From DATEJJ01 sp039649115 (lineage in GTDB: Bacteria; Actinomycetota; Actinomycetes; Mycobacteriales; Micromonosporaceae): a stretch of 55,454 nucleotides of DNA. How positions within the stretch are numbered: position 1 is the stretch's first letter; every line of letters starts with the position of its first letter. This document shows positions 24,435 to 33,072 of the stretch, in pieces. Location of the stretch: assembly GCA_039649115.1 (NCBI GenBank), contig JBBWZQ010000192.1:1-55454 (forward strand), in the 5' to 3' direction. The position numbers were made by a program, and so were the translations under genes. The notes beneath the pieces are model-generated. The model ran no database searches. It was not told where the DNA came from and worked only from the letters and a program-made list of their open reading frames with translations.

Positions 24435-24578
24435 ATGGTTCTCGCTATTCCCACCACAGAGGAGCTCCGCGACGAGCAGGAGTGCGCGTCGGACGACACG
24501 GGCCACCGTGACATGAACTGGGGCTTCAAATTCAAGGACAGCAGTAACGTCGAGCCCGCCGACGCGCACGGTGCGTGA
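24435..24578 (+). CDS. Candidate RiPP precursor peptide of the YcaO-TfuA cassette
   Basis: The 47-aa peptide starts at an ATG with GGAGG seven bases upstream and ends by overlapping the YcaO start (GTGA). Residues 1-21 (MVLAIPTTEELRDEQECASD and Asp21) look like an acidic leader. The likely core is TGHRDMNWGFKFKDSSN plus a nine-residue tail. It has one Cys (17) and few Ser/Thr in the core, so azole formation is limited, whereas backbone thioamidation needs no side chain. Gly30 between Trp29 and Phe31 is an attractive site. It was identified by position, ribosome binding site and coupling; I know no matching precursor family. Confidence 0.75.
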   Translation: MVLAIPTTEELRDEQECASDDTGHRDMNWGFKFKDSSNVEPADAHGA

Positions 24579-25819
24579 CGGGCGGGATGAGGCATCCCGC
24601 CGCTGTTGATGACGTCAGCAGCGGTAGGGCGAAAGACGCGTCGGCCGGGGGCGGGGTGTTCGAGCGCCCCGTCCCCGCCCTCGACGACGCCCGCAAGGCC
24701 TGCTGGTCCGGTACCCACCGGGTGCTGACCGCCGCCGACACGCTGCGCCGGATCGAGCCGCTTTTCCCGGTCATCGGCATCACCCGGCTGGCCGACGTCA
24801 CCTGGCTCGACGAGATCGGCATCCCGGTCTACCAGGCGGTGCGACCGAACTCCTGGACGCTGTCGGTGAGTCAGGGCAAGGGGCTGACCGATGACCTCGC
24901 CAAAGTCTCCGCCGCCATGGAGTCGATCGAGTCGTGGCACGCCGAGCGCGAAGGTCCCGGCGAGCGGGTCGCGACCGTGGCCGACATGGAGCGCGAGTGC
25001 GGGTACCGCGTCCACGAGCTGCCGCTGGAGACACGCCACCACCTGAGGCCGGGCCTGGAACTGGAGTGGACCAGGGCAAGCCGCCTCGACGGCGGCGCGG
25101 ACACCTTCCTGCCGACCAGGTTGCTGCGGCTGGACGGCCGGGTGCGCGACACCTGGATGCCACCCCTGTTCGCGCTGAACAGCAACGGACTGGCCAGTGG
25201 CAACACGTTCGTCGAAGCGTCGTTGCACGGACTGTACGAGGTCGTCGAGCGGGATTGCCTGACTCGCGCCGAGAGGCTCGCACCGCGCGTACTGGACCTC
25301 GCCTCGGTGGACGGCCCGGCGCGGGACCTGCTGGATCGCATGGGTGCGGCCGGGGTCGACGTCCGGGTCGAGGTACTGCCGTCGCCGACCGGGCTTGCCT
25401 GCTTTCAGGCCACCATATGGAGCGAGATGTTTCCGGTGCTCTTCGCCGGGGCCGGCGCTCACCTCGACCGTGATGTCGCCCTGTGTCGAGCCCTGACCGA
25501 GGCGGCGCAGTCGCGGGTCACCGAGATCGCCGGAGCCCGGGACGACATCACCTCGGGCGGCTACCGGCGGGCCGCGTCGGGCCGGTCCACGCGGCCGGCG
25601 CCGCACCCGCCTCCCTCGCAGACCGGCCGGTCGGCGTACGACGAGATCGGTTCGGTCCGGAACGAGAGTCTCCTGGACGACCTGCGCACCACGGTGGCGG
25701 GCGTCCTCGCCTCGACCGGCCGATCTCCGCTGGTCGTGGACCACAGCAGGCACGAGGTGGGCATCCCTGTCGTCCGGGTGGTCTGTCCCGGGCTGGACTG
25801 CGATCCCGCGCTCCTGTGA
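24575..25819 (+). CDS. YcaO-domain enzyme (ATP-dependent backbone cyclodehydration/thioamidation)
   Basis: The 414-aa protein shows the YcaO ATP/Mg2+ motifs: SAAMESIESWHAE (112-124), NSNGLASGNTFVEAS (202-216), YEVVERD (Glu222, Glu225) and LTEAAQSRVTEIAGARDD (308-324). YcaO proteins phosphorylate backbone amides; with a TfuA partner they are known to install thioamides (thioglycine in methyl-CoM reductase, several actinomycete thioamide RiPPs). No separate E1/Ocin-ThiF partner is encoded nearby, which argues against azoline synthesis. Its GTG start overlaps the precursor stop, and the TfuA gene follows after 7 bp, so the three form an operon. Confidence 0.9.
   Translation: MTGGMRHPAAVDDVSSGRAKDASAGGGVFERPVPALDDARKACWSGTHRVLTAADTLRRIEPLFPVIGITRLADVTWLDEIGIPVYQAVRPNSWTLSVSQGKGLTDDLAKVSAAMESIESWHAEREGPGERVATVADMERECGYRVHELPLETRHHLRPGLELEWTRASRLDGGADTFLPTRLLRLDGRVRDTWMPPLFALNSNGLASGNTFVEASLHGLYEVVERDCLTRAERLAPRVLDLASVDGPARDLLDRMGAAGVDVRVEVLPSPTGLACFQATIWSEMFPVLFAGAGAHLDRDVALCRALTEAAQSRVTEIAGARDDITSGGYRRAASGRSTRPAPHPPPSQTGRSAYDEIGSVRNESLLDDLRTTVAGVLASTGRSPLVVDHSRHEVGIPVVRVVCPGLDCDPALL
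24581..24601 (+). promoter_or_regulatory. Hairpin directly behind the precursor stop codon
   Basis: GGCGGGATG and CATCCCGCC form a perfect 9-bp stem with a three-base loop AGG, beginning two bases after the precursor's TGA and inside the first codons of the YcaO gene. It could protect the short precursor transcript from 3' decay or dampen YcaO translation, giving more peptide than enzyme. Confidence 0.65.
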
Positions 25820-25826
25820 GAAACCG

Positions 25827-27242
25827 ATGACGCGGTACCTCTTCGTCGGCCCGAGCCTGCCGGATGCCGCCAGCCTGTTGACCGCGGGCGACATCACTGT
25901 CCTGCCACCGGTGGCGGCGGGAGACCTGCTGAGGCTCGCACCGCGGCAGGGGGATGTGGTCGGCGTCGTCGACGGGTACTTCCACCAGACCCGCGCCGTG
26001 CGGCACAAGGAGATTCTCGCCCTTCTCGATGCGGGCGTGGCGGTCCTGGGCGCCGCCAGCATCGGTGCGCTGCGGGCAGCCGAGCTCGACGCGTTCGGCA
26101 TGGGTGGCGTCGGGAGCATCTACCGTGACTACCGGCGGGGCCGGCTGACAGCCGACGACGAGGTGGCTCTGCTGCATGGGCCGGCGGAGGAAGGATATCC
26201 GTCAATCTCGGAGCCTCTGGTCAACATCCGGGCGACCCTGGACCTTTGCGTACGCGAGAGAATCCTCGACGAGTCCACCGCCGGCCGGCTTGTCGCCGCG
26301 CTGGCCCGGCGGCCGTACCGGCTGCGCTCGTACCCGGAACTGATCCAGCTCGCCCGCGAGGCCGGGATGCCGGACGCGAACGTCGAGCCGTTGCGGCACC
26401 TGTGCGCGACCCGGGCCGTCAACCTCAAGCGCGAGGACGCTCTGCTGCTGGTTGATGCGCTGCGCACGCTTGAGGGCAGCCGGGCTGGGGGCGGTGCGCC
26501 GCGCGCCGCGAACCAGCCGGTCGGCTTCACCCTGGCACCCACCGTCTACCTGCACCGCTGGCGGCTGGGGGCGCGCGGTGTCGACACCGGCGAGGGTCGG
26601 GTCGGCGAGATGAGCATCCTGCGGATGTGCCAGCTGTTCGCCCGCGACTATCCAGAGTTCTACCGGGACCTGGTCTTCGGTCATCTGGCTCGGGAGTGTG
26701 CCGACACCTGCCGGGTCCGCCGGGCGGCGGGAACGCTGGACATGGCGCTGGCGCACGCGAGGCACCGCAAGGTCATCCCGGACCTCCGGCCGGACAGGCC
26801 CGAGGATCTGAGCTTCCTCGACCTGTGGCTGACTCAGGCCGAGCGGACCTCGCGATCCCTGCCGGACCAGCTCGGCACGTTCGTGGTTCGCAGCTTCCAG
26901 GTGGCGCCCGGAGTGCCCGCGGACGGCCTCGCGCTGGACGCGCTGCGCCAGCGGCCGGTCGTCCCGACGGTGGCGGAACTCGTCAATGCCGCGCGATCGG
27001 TGAACGAACAGGTACGGCAGGTTCAGCCCGCCTTCGACATCCACACACTGTCGGCGGACCGCATCCTGTCCCACCTCGGCGAGCGGTGGGACGCCGAGTC
27101 CGGAGCGCTGGAACTGCACGCGTTGGACCGAGGTATCGACTCCCTGGACATCCTGGTCGCTTCGGCCCGACCGTACTACCTGCTGGCCAGGTACAACCCG
27201 GGCCTGGTGGACCTGCGGGTCGACGCGGCCACCCGACCGTGA
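25827..27242 (+). CDS. TfuA-like protein with long C-terminal extension
   Basis: Residues 1 to about 200 are the TfuA core: YLFVGPSLPDA at the start, VVGVVDGYFHQTRAVRHKEI near 45 and GAASIGALRAAELDAFGMG near 75. TfuA proteins assist YcaO enzymes in thioamide formation, probably by delivering sulfide. The protein is 471 aa, about twice the usual length. The extra 270 residues (from TLAPTVYLHRWRLGARG on, ending YLLARYNPGLVDLRVD) match nothing I recognise and could bind the precursor or a sulfur carrier. No protease or exporter gene follows; the next gene is convergent. Confidence 0.88.
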   Translation: MTRYLFVGPSLPDAASLLTAGDITVLPPVAAGDLLRLAPRQGDVVGVVDGYFHQTRAVRHKEILALLDAGVAVLGAASIGALRAAELDAFGMGGVGSIYRDYRRGRLTADDEVALLHGPAEEGYPSISEPLVNIRATLDLCVRERILDESTAGRLVAALARRPYRLRSYPELIQLAREAGMPDANVEPLRHLCATRAVNLKREDALLLVDALRTLEGSRAGGGAPRAANQPVGFTLAPTVYLHRWRLGARGVDTGEGRVGEMSILRMCQLFARDYPEFYRDLVFGHLARECADTCRVRRAAGTLDMALAHARHRKVIPDLRPDRPEDLSFLDLWLTQAERTSRSLPDQLGTFVVRSFQVAPGVPADGLALDALRQRPVVPTVAELVNAARSVNEQVRQVQPAFDIHTLSADRILSHLGERWDAESGALELHALDRGIDSLDILVASARPYYLLARYNPGLVDLRVDAATRP

Positions 27243-27285
27243 ACCGATCCGCACCCAGGACAACACCCCACCCGGGCTGAACCGG

Positions 27286-30200
27286 TCATCGCGATGGCCC
27301 GCGGGCCGCGACCGGCTGGACGTGGGTGTGGCCCGATCCGGCGGTGAAGACCGTCCTGGTGCCGTCCGAGCTCACGAGCCGCGCTCCGCCGTCGCCGGTG
27401 GCCCGGTAACCGCTTCCGGCGATGGCGGCGGGCAGCACGACGGTCGCGGTCACGTTCACCGGAACCTCGACGTCGAGGGCGTACCCCCGCGCGTCGCGGG
27501 TCCAGGCGACGCTCACCCGACCGCGCTCGGTCCACTCCGTGCCGTGTGCGTGCGCCAATCCGGTGGCCGGTGGGGCGACCTGGATCGTCGAGGCTCCCGC
27601 GCCCGTGACGGTGACGCCCAGCAGTGCCTGCAGAATCTCCACGATGCCGGCCGCACCCCAGCCGTGCGACATGCTTTCGTCATTGTTCTGGTTGACCTGC
27701 GACCCCCGGCAGCCGACCACGCCGCAACCCGGGCTCCACTGCTCCCACATGAACGTGCCGCCCTCGGCGAGGATCTTCGCGGGTCCGTCCTGGTCCGTGT
27801 CGGTGAGCAGCCTCACGATGGAGTCGGTGCGGCCGGTGATGCGCAGTGCCGCGAGCAGTTGCCGCAGGGTCATGGGGCCCTGCCGCATGCCGAGACCGCT
27901 GACGTAGTCACCCAGGGCGGCATACGACGTCGACGGCGCGACACCGTACGCCACGGGGAAGCTCTGGGAATGCTGCGACGAGTTCGCGATCGGTGTGCGG
28001 TCACCGACGCTCAACCCGTCCGAATAGAGGTTGCTGCCGGGCTCCCGCAGCTGGCTGTTCATCGCCGCCGTGAGGGCACCGGCGCGCTGGGCATAGTCCT
28101 GCGCTGCCGCCGGGTCGTCGAGTACCGCGGAGGCCGCCGCCACCGAGCGGAACGCACCGACGGCGAGCGCGTTGACCACCGTGCGCGCACCGTTGCCGCC
28201 CACGACCGTGTCGTATCTCATGACGGCCGGCCAGTCGACGATGCCGTTCGCGTACGGACCGCTGCCGCCGGGCAGCTGGTACACCAGGCCGGTCTGGTCG
28301 ACCGCGGCCGAGATGTAGTCGGCCACCCGTTTCATCGTCGGCAGCGCCCGGGCGAGCAGTGCCCTGTCCCCGGTGAGCTGGTAGTAGCGGAGCACCCATT
28401 CGGGGAACATCTCGGTGTAGTCCGGGATGTCACGCTTGGCGTCGCCGTTCGGGTACACCGCGTTCAGCCCGCCGTTCGGCCAGAACCTGGCCTGAGAGAA
28501 GATGAAATCCTCGATCGCCTGGCGGGTGAGGCTGCGTTCGTCCAGCGACTCCATCGTCGCGAAGGAGATGTCGATGGCGTCGCCCAGGAACTGTCCCTTC
28601 TCCCGCGTCGGGGTGTCGAGAAAGACGTTCTGCGCGGTCTGCAGCGCGGAGTGCTGCATCAGCTGGAAGACGGCGTCTAGGGTCGGGTTGCCGCTGCGGA
28701 ACGTGGCCGCGTGGTCGGCGGGAGCGTCGGTCGCCTGCACGACGGCCGCGATCTGGTGGCTCGACAGCCGCTCGCCGGGGTCGCTGATTTCGAGATACCG
28801 CCATCCCCAGTAGGTGAACGGCTGGGCGACCTGCGCTCCCGGCTTCTGCGTGTACAGGTAGCGCATGTCGCTGCCCTGCGTGTCGAGCCGGGACGTGCCG
28901 GCCCGCGAGTGCTCGACCCAGGCGCCGCTGGCATGCGCGAGGCGCAGCGGCGCGTCCAGGCTCACCACGGCCGCCGGACCCGCCGGCGGCTCAACCGATA
29001 CCACAGTCCGCGACTCCGGGCTGCCGGCGCCGTACCCGTCCGCCGGCGCGTCGACGACGATCTCGTCGCCGGCGCGCACCTGCACCGCGTTGACGATGGA
29101 AACGCTGGTGGCACCGGCATGGCTCGCGGTGGCCAATGTTGTGTTGGCACGGCGGTAGCTTGTCGTCATGGTGACCGCGCGTCCGGCCGCACCGGAGCGG
29201 AACGAGACACGCGGCACCGCCGAGAACACCTTGCCGAAGTCGGCGAAGATGGTCCCGTCGGGCAGCCGGCGCACCGACACCGGATGGACTGTCCGCTGGC
29301 TGATGTGGGCCTGCTGCGCCGAGAGATGCGTGAAGACGCATGGCGAGGAGTTGCCGACATACCCGGTGCAGGTGGCCGGTGCGGGGCGGGGGTGGGCGCC
29401 GATGAGAGTCGCCGGAGCCCAGGCGCTGTCGTCGTATCCTGCCGTGTCCCACCCCGGAATCTCCTGGGTGGCGTCGTAGCGCTCGACCCTGTCGCCGGCA
29501 TCGGAGTTGCGGTAGGTCAGCGTCGTGATGTCCTCGGACGTGTCGCGGGTGACCCGCCAGGTCGGGTCCGACACCACCACGTCACGGGTGCCGTCGGCGT
29601 GGTCCACGACGATCTTGACGAGCAGGCCGGACGGCCCCTCCGGCGGGAGCGGGCCGTTGGCCCGGCCCTGGCACCGGCAGGCCCAGTAGTGGTGGCGCAG
29701 GCCGATCGCCAGCCGCTTTCCCGCCCGCGCGGCCAGGTCGGCGACGTCGTAGTATCCCTCCCCGGGGTAGCCGTACGAGGCGGACCGGTGCACGAGTACG
29801 CCGTCGACGTACAGTGCCCAGTCACCCGTCGCCGCGACGTAGGCGCGGGCGCGCACCACCCGGCTGCCCGCGCTGATCCGCATGACCGTGCGCGCGAGCG
29901 TCCATTCGTCGGCGGCATCGTTGGCGGTGGCCGGGCGCCGGATCCACTGCGCGCCGGACCAGTCACCGTCGCCCAGTCCGGTGTCGAACGAGGCAGGGCG
30001 CGCCGCCGGCGAGACCGCGCCGTACCGGTCCCAGGTGCGCACCGTCCACCGGTACGTGGTGCCGGCGGTCAATGGCGGACCGCCGTAGCCGACCCATGAC
30101 TGCTGGGAGGACGGCACCCTGCCGCTGTCCCACACCGCGGCGCCGTCGCGGCCGGAGGTCACGACGATCTGGTACGCCGACTGCACCTCATCGCCGTCAC

Positions 30201-30423
30201 TGTCCTGTGGCAGCCAACCGAACCGCGGAACCCCCTCCACGGCGAGCGGCGCGACGCGGCCGGCGACGGTCAACCCGGTCGGCGCACGTGGCGCCTTGTC
30301 CGCATGCGAGGGATGCCATGGCGCGGCGGACGCGCGGCCCGGCGCGGATGCGACTACAAGCACCGCGGCCACCATCGCGACAGTCGACAACCTCATACCT
30401 TCCAGGCCACTGGAACGTTTCAT
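27286..30423 (-). CDS. Secreted GH78 alpha-L-rhamnosidase
   Basis: The 1045-aa protein starts at an ATG with GAGGG six bases upstream. A signal peptide ends near residue 33 (APGRASAAP). An N-terminal fibronectin-like Ig module (PTGLTVAGRVAPLAVEGVPR to YRWTVRTWD) precedes jelly-roll modules that bind rhamnose. The (alpha/alpha)6 barrel has DTPTREKGQFLGDAIDISF near residue 600 and WEQWSPGCG near 900, which hold the catalytic glutamate region. It should release terminal L-rhamnose from plant glycosides or polysaccharides outside the cell. LacI-type operator sequences lie upstream and over the start codon. Confidence 0.89.
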   Translation of the reverse strand: MKRSSGLEGMRLSTVAMVAAVLVVASAPGRASAAPWHPSHADKAPRAPTGLTVAGRVAPLAVEGVPRFGWLPQDSDGDEVQSAYQIVVTSGRDGAAVWDSGRVPSSQQSWVGYGGPPLTAGTTYRWTVRTWDRYGAVSPAARPASFDTGLGDGDWSGAQWIRRPATANDAADEWTLARTVMRISAGSRVVRARAYVAATGDWALYVDGVLVHRSASYGYPGEGYYDVADLAARAGKRLAIGLRHHYWACRCQGRANGPLPPEGPSGLLVKIVVDHADGTRDVVVSDPTWRVTRDTSEDITTLTYRNSDAGDRVERYDATQEIPGWDTAGYDDSAWAPATLIGAHPRPAPATCTGYVGNSSPCVFTHLSAQQAHISQRTVHPVSVRRLPDGTIFADFGKVFSAVPRVSFRSGAAGRAVTMTTSYRRANTTLATASHAGATSVSIVNAVQVRAGDEIVVDAPADGYGAGSPESRTVVSVEPPAGPAAVVSLDAPLRLAHASGAWVEHSRAGTSRLDTQGSDMRYLYTQKPGAQVAQPFTYWGWRYLEISDPGERLSSHQIAAVVQATDAPADHAATFRSGNPTLDAVFQLMQHSALQTAQNVFLDTPTREKGQFLGDAIDISFATMESLDERSLTRQAIEDFIFSQARFWPNGGLNAVYPNGDAKRDIPDYTEMFPEWVLRYYQLTGDRALLARALPTMKRVADYISAAVDQTGLVYQLPGGSGPYANGIVDWPAVMRYDTVVGGNGARTVVNALAVGAFRSVAAASAVLDDPAAAQDYAQRAGALTAAMNSQLREPGSNLYSDGLSVGDRTPIANSSQHSQSFPVAYGVAPSTSYAALGDYVSGLGMRQGPMTLRQLLAALRITGRTDSIVRLLTDTDQDGPAKILAEGGTFMWEQWSPGCGVVGCRGSQVNQNNDESMSHGWGAAGIVEILQALLGVTVTGAGASTIQVAPPATGLAHAHGTEWTERGRVSVAWTRDARGYALDVEVPVNVTATVVLPAAIAGSGYRATGDGGARLVSSDGTRTVFTAGSGHTHVQPVAARGPSR
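30411..30422. promoter_or_regulatory. LacI-type operator over the GH78 start codon
   Basis: TGGAACGTTTCA (minus strand TGAAACGTTCCA) differs by one base from the symmetric LacI-family operator TGAAACGTTTCA with its central CG. It overlaps the ATG of the rhamnosidase gene. Confidence 0.4.
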
Positions 30424-30829
30424 TCAGGCCCTCAATCCCGTGGTGGCGGCGCCCTCCACGATCATTCGCAGGCGGCCACGGTCAGGAACCAGCCCGGCCC
30501 CGATCGCGATCACCCGGCCGCTGCGCCGACAATGCGACGTTCTCGTGATCAGTAACCCTTCACTCGACTCACACGCGGTGTGGTGAGGTATGTGCACACC
30601 TTGTTGAAACGGTTCAGGTCGCCTCACAGTATGAGATAGCGTTTTCCCGGCCGTCAAGAGTCGAGCCATCGACTGCCGCCAGCCGCTGACCACGCCGGGT
30701 CAGTCCGGTCCGGCGCCTCGACTTCGCCCGTGTCGCGGGTGGCGCGACAACGATGATCACCATCAGCGCGAAGGGTCGTGGCTCGGCACCGGTGCGGGGC
30801 CCGAGGGCCGGACCCCGCACCGGTCGGGG
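30424..30829. other. 406-bp upstream region of the rhamnosidase gene
   Basis: It holds the LacI-type site at 30605-30616 and a CATACT -10-like element on the minus strand near 30632. No gene is supported here. Confidence 0.5.
30605..30616. promoter_or_regulatory. LacI-type operator in the GH78 promoter region
   Basis: TGAAACGGTTCA is a near-perfect dyad around CG, about 190 bp upstream of the GH78 start and similar to the site at 30411-30422. The pair could support looping repression by a rhamnose-responsive LacI protein, which is not encoded in this window. Confidence 0.45.
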
Positions 30830-32884
30830 TCAGGTAAGCAGCGTGTACGTGTTCCAGCCGCTGCCGATCGTGACCGGCTGGCTCCACGACGAACCCGCGA
30901 TGGCGGGCGTGTTCGCGAGGTGCGGGTAGGCCAGCAGGGCGCCGTTGCTCACGCTCGGGTTCCTGGCGACGATCTCCGGGTAGCCATCCTTGTCGAGATC
31001 ACCGGTCGAGAATGTGTCGTAGGCATTCCATCCGGAGCCGATGCTGACCGGCGGGCTCCAGGACGAGTCGGCGATGGTGGTGACACCGGGAACGTGCGGG
31101 TAGGCGTTGAGGGTGCCGTCGCTGAGGCTCGCGTCCCGGCCGATGATCTCGGGCAGGCCGTCGTGGTCGAGGTCGGCCAGAGCGATCATGTTGTACTGGT
31201 TCCAGCCGCTGCCGATGCTGACCGGCGTGGTCCAGGATGTGCCGTCGATGGTGGTGACACCCGCGACGTGCGGATACGCCTTCAGCGTCCCGCCGCCCGT
31301 GCTGGCGTCCCTGCCGACGAGCTCCGGGAGCCCGTCGCCGTTGAGATCGGCGATCAAGGTCTGGTCGTACGTGTTCCAGCCGCTGCCGATGGTGACCGGT
31401 GCGCTCCAGGATGTGCCGGCGATCGTGGTGACGCCGGCGAGGTGTGGATACACCTTGAGCGTGCCGTTGCCGGCGGCGGGATCCCGGGCGATGATCTCGG
31501 GCAGTCCGTCACCGTCGAGGTCGGCGAAGGTGATCTGGTCGAACTGGTTCCAGCCGCTGCCGATGGTGACCGCCGCGCCCCACGACGAACCGGCGATCGC
31601 CGGCGTGGCCAGGTGGGGGTAGGCGAGCAGCGCGCCCGCGGAGTTGCGGCCGATCAGCTCGGGATAGCCGTCGTGGTTGAGGTCGGCGAGCTGCCGGCCG
31701 ACGGTTGCCGTCGACCCGGCACCGAGTTGGACGTCCAGGTAGTCGTTGTCGATGTTGATCGTCACGCCGCCGTACGTCTCGTTGTGCCCGCCCTGGTACT
31801 GGTGGATGCGTCGGTGGTTGGCCCACTCGTTGGCGGGGACGCGGGAGTCGTTCGTGTTGACCTGGTTGTTCCACAGCGCGTCGTCGATGATGTCCGGCAT
31901 GGTGTAGCTGGTGTAATGCGTCACGAGGTCGTTGATGCCCGACGAGGAGCTGCTGTAGACACCGGACTTGTAGCCCTTGACGTGCAGTTCCGACGTCCAG
32001 GACGACAGGAACGTCAGCACGGTGGTGGTGGAGCTCGACTGGTAGGACTCCATGTCGAAGATGATCGGCGAGCCGGCACCGAACCCGAGGGCCGCGGCCT
32101 TGGCGGCGGCGTCGTCGGCCTCCGTCCTGCCGTCCGAGGTCGGCGAGGTGATCGTGCTGCAGCCGCACGAGGTGGTCGGCGCCTGCTTGCCCACGTACAG
32201 CAGGAAGAAGTGCCAGCCGGCGGCCACCTCGTTGGCGACGTTGCTCGCGGTCAGGTTCGGCTGGCTGCAGCTGCGGTTCTCGCCGCCGATGTAGACGCCG
32301 ACCGAGCTGTAGGGCGAGGATGCCTTCCAGGCGCTCATGGTGGACGGGCTCGGCGCGGTGCACGGGTCGAAACCCTTGCCGGTGTAGTTCGTGGCGCTGG
32401 GTGGCAGCGCGGCGACCAGCGGCGACGCGTGCGGCGACGGGGCACCCGGTGTGCCGGCTGCCGGTGTGGCACTGGTCATGATGTTCCCGGCCGTGGTCCG
32501 GTCGGTGCCGTACGAGGCGACGACGTGGACGCCGCCGGCCACCCGGTCGAACTCGTGGGCGCTCTCGTCGAGTCCCGTGGTCGGCGTGGCGGCGGCCGGC
32601 TCGATCAGGACGGCCTCGGTTTTCCCGACGATCGCCGCCGGGCAGTTCTGGTCGGCGCCGGGAGCGCCGAGATACACGGCGTGCACGTCGTAGCGCACGC
32701 AGGTCGCTGGATACTTGTCGAGCTGGATCACCGGCCACGACTGCGGTACCAGGACCGAGGTGCCGGCATACTCCACGCGGTGGAACCCGGGTGTTTGAGC
32801 GGCTGCCGGTACCGCCGGCGCACATACCGCCACGGTGACCGCGCCCGCGACAAGTGCGCGGGTCACGTTCTGGGACAGGGGCAA
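30830..32884 (-). CDS. Secreted DUF1906 (Rv2525c-like glycoside-hydrolase-fold) protein with five FG-GAP repeats
   Basis: The 684-aa protein starts at TTG behind GAGGAGG and has a signal peptide ending AVPAAAQ. After an N-terminal domain of about 150 residues comes the DUF1906 TIM-barrel domain (KGFDPCTAPSPSTMSAWKAS, VGVYIGGENRSC, SPIIFDMESYQSS). This family is related to GH25-like lysozymes and thought to act on cell-wall glycans. The last 290 residues are five 58-residue repeats, each with a calcium loop (DLNHDGYPE, DLDGDGLPE and so on) and the block TIGSGWN, forming an FG-GAP/VCBS-type propeller or binding array. Confidence 0.86.
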   Translation of the reverse strand: MPLSQNVTRALVAGAVTVAVCAPAVPAAAQTPGFHRVEYAGTSVLVPQSWPVIQLDKYPATCVRYDVHAVYLGAPGADQNCPAAIVGKTEAVLIEPAAATPTTGLDESAHEFDRVAGGVHVVASYGTDRTTAGNIMTSATPAAGTPGAPSPHASPLVAALPPSATNYTGKGFDPCTAPSPSTMSAWKASSPYSSVGVYIGGENRSCSQPNLTASNVANEVAAGWHFFLLYVGKQAPTTSCGCSTITSPTSDGRTEADDAAAKAAALGFGAGSPIIFDMESYQSSSTTTVLTFLSSWTSELHVKGYKSGVYSSSSSGINDLVTHYTSYTMPDIIDDALWNNQVNTNDSRVPANEWANHRRIHQYQGGHNETYGGVTINIDNDYLDVQLGAGSTATVGRQLADLNHDGYPELIGRNSAGALLAYPHLATPAIAGSSWGAAVTIGSGWNQFDQITFADLDGDGLPEIIARDPAAGNGTLKVYPHLAGVTTIAGTSWSAPVTIGSGWNTYDQTLIADLNGDGLPELVGRDASTGGGTLKAYPHVAGVTTIDGTSWTTPVSIGSGWNQYNMIALADLDHDGLPEIIGRDASLSDGTLNAYPHVPGVTTIADSSWSPPVSIGSGWNAYDTFSTGDLDKDGYPEIVARNPSVSNGALLAYPHLANTPAIAGSSWSQPVTIGSGWNTYTLLT
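30833..31690 (-). repeat. Five tandem 174-bp coding repeats
   Basis: The repeats encode the FG-GAP-like units, marked by five DxxxDG calcium loops and five GSGWN blocks. High similarity between units (for example YPHLAGVTTIAGTSW, YPHVAGVTTIDGTSW) suggests recent expansion by unequal crossing-over. Confidence 0.85.
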
Positions 32885-33072
32885 GTCGGCCTCCTCGGCT
32901 GAACGATTACGGTGGGCTCACCGGCCAGCGCCGCGCCGGACCATCCGGTCCGGGCTGCTGGCCCGCGCCGCCGGGCAGGTCCGCAGCGGTTCAGCCGCCA
33001 GTGACCGGCACAGCATTGCCGAGTGCTGTTGAAAATCTGTTGGCTTCGCGTTGTGGAACCACTTTTCGCGAT

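Noticed and set aside
23924..26119. 731-codon minus-strand open frame across the RiPP locus
   Set aside because: It lies antisense to the YcaO and TfuA genes, whose motifs are clear. Only its last 35 codons look gene-like and are treated as a relic.
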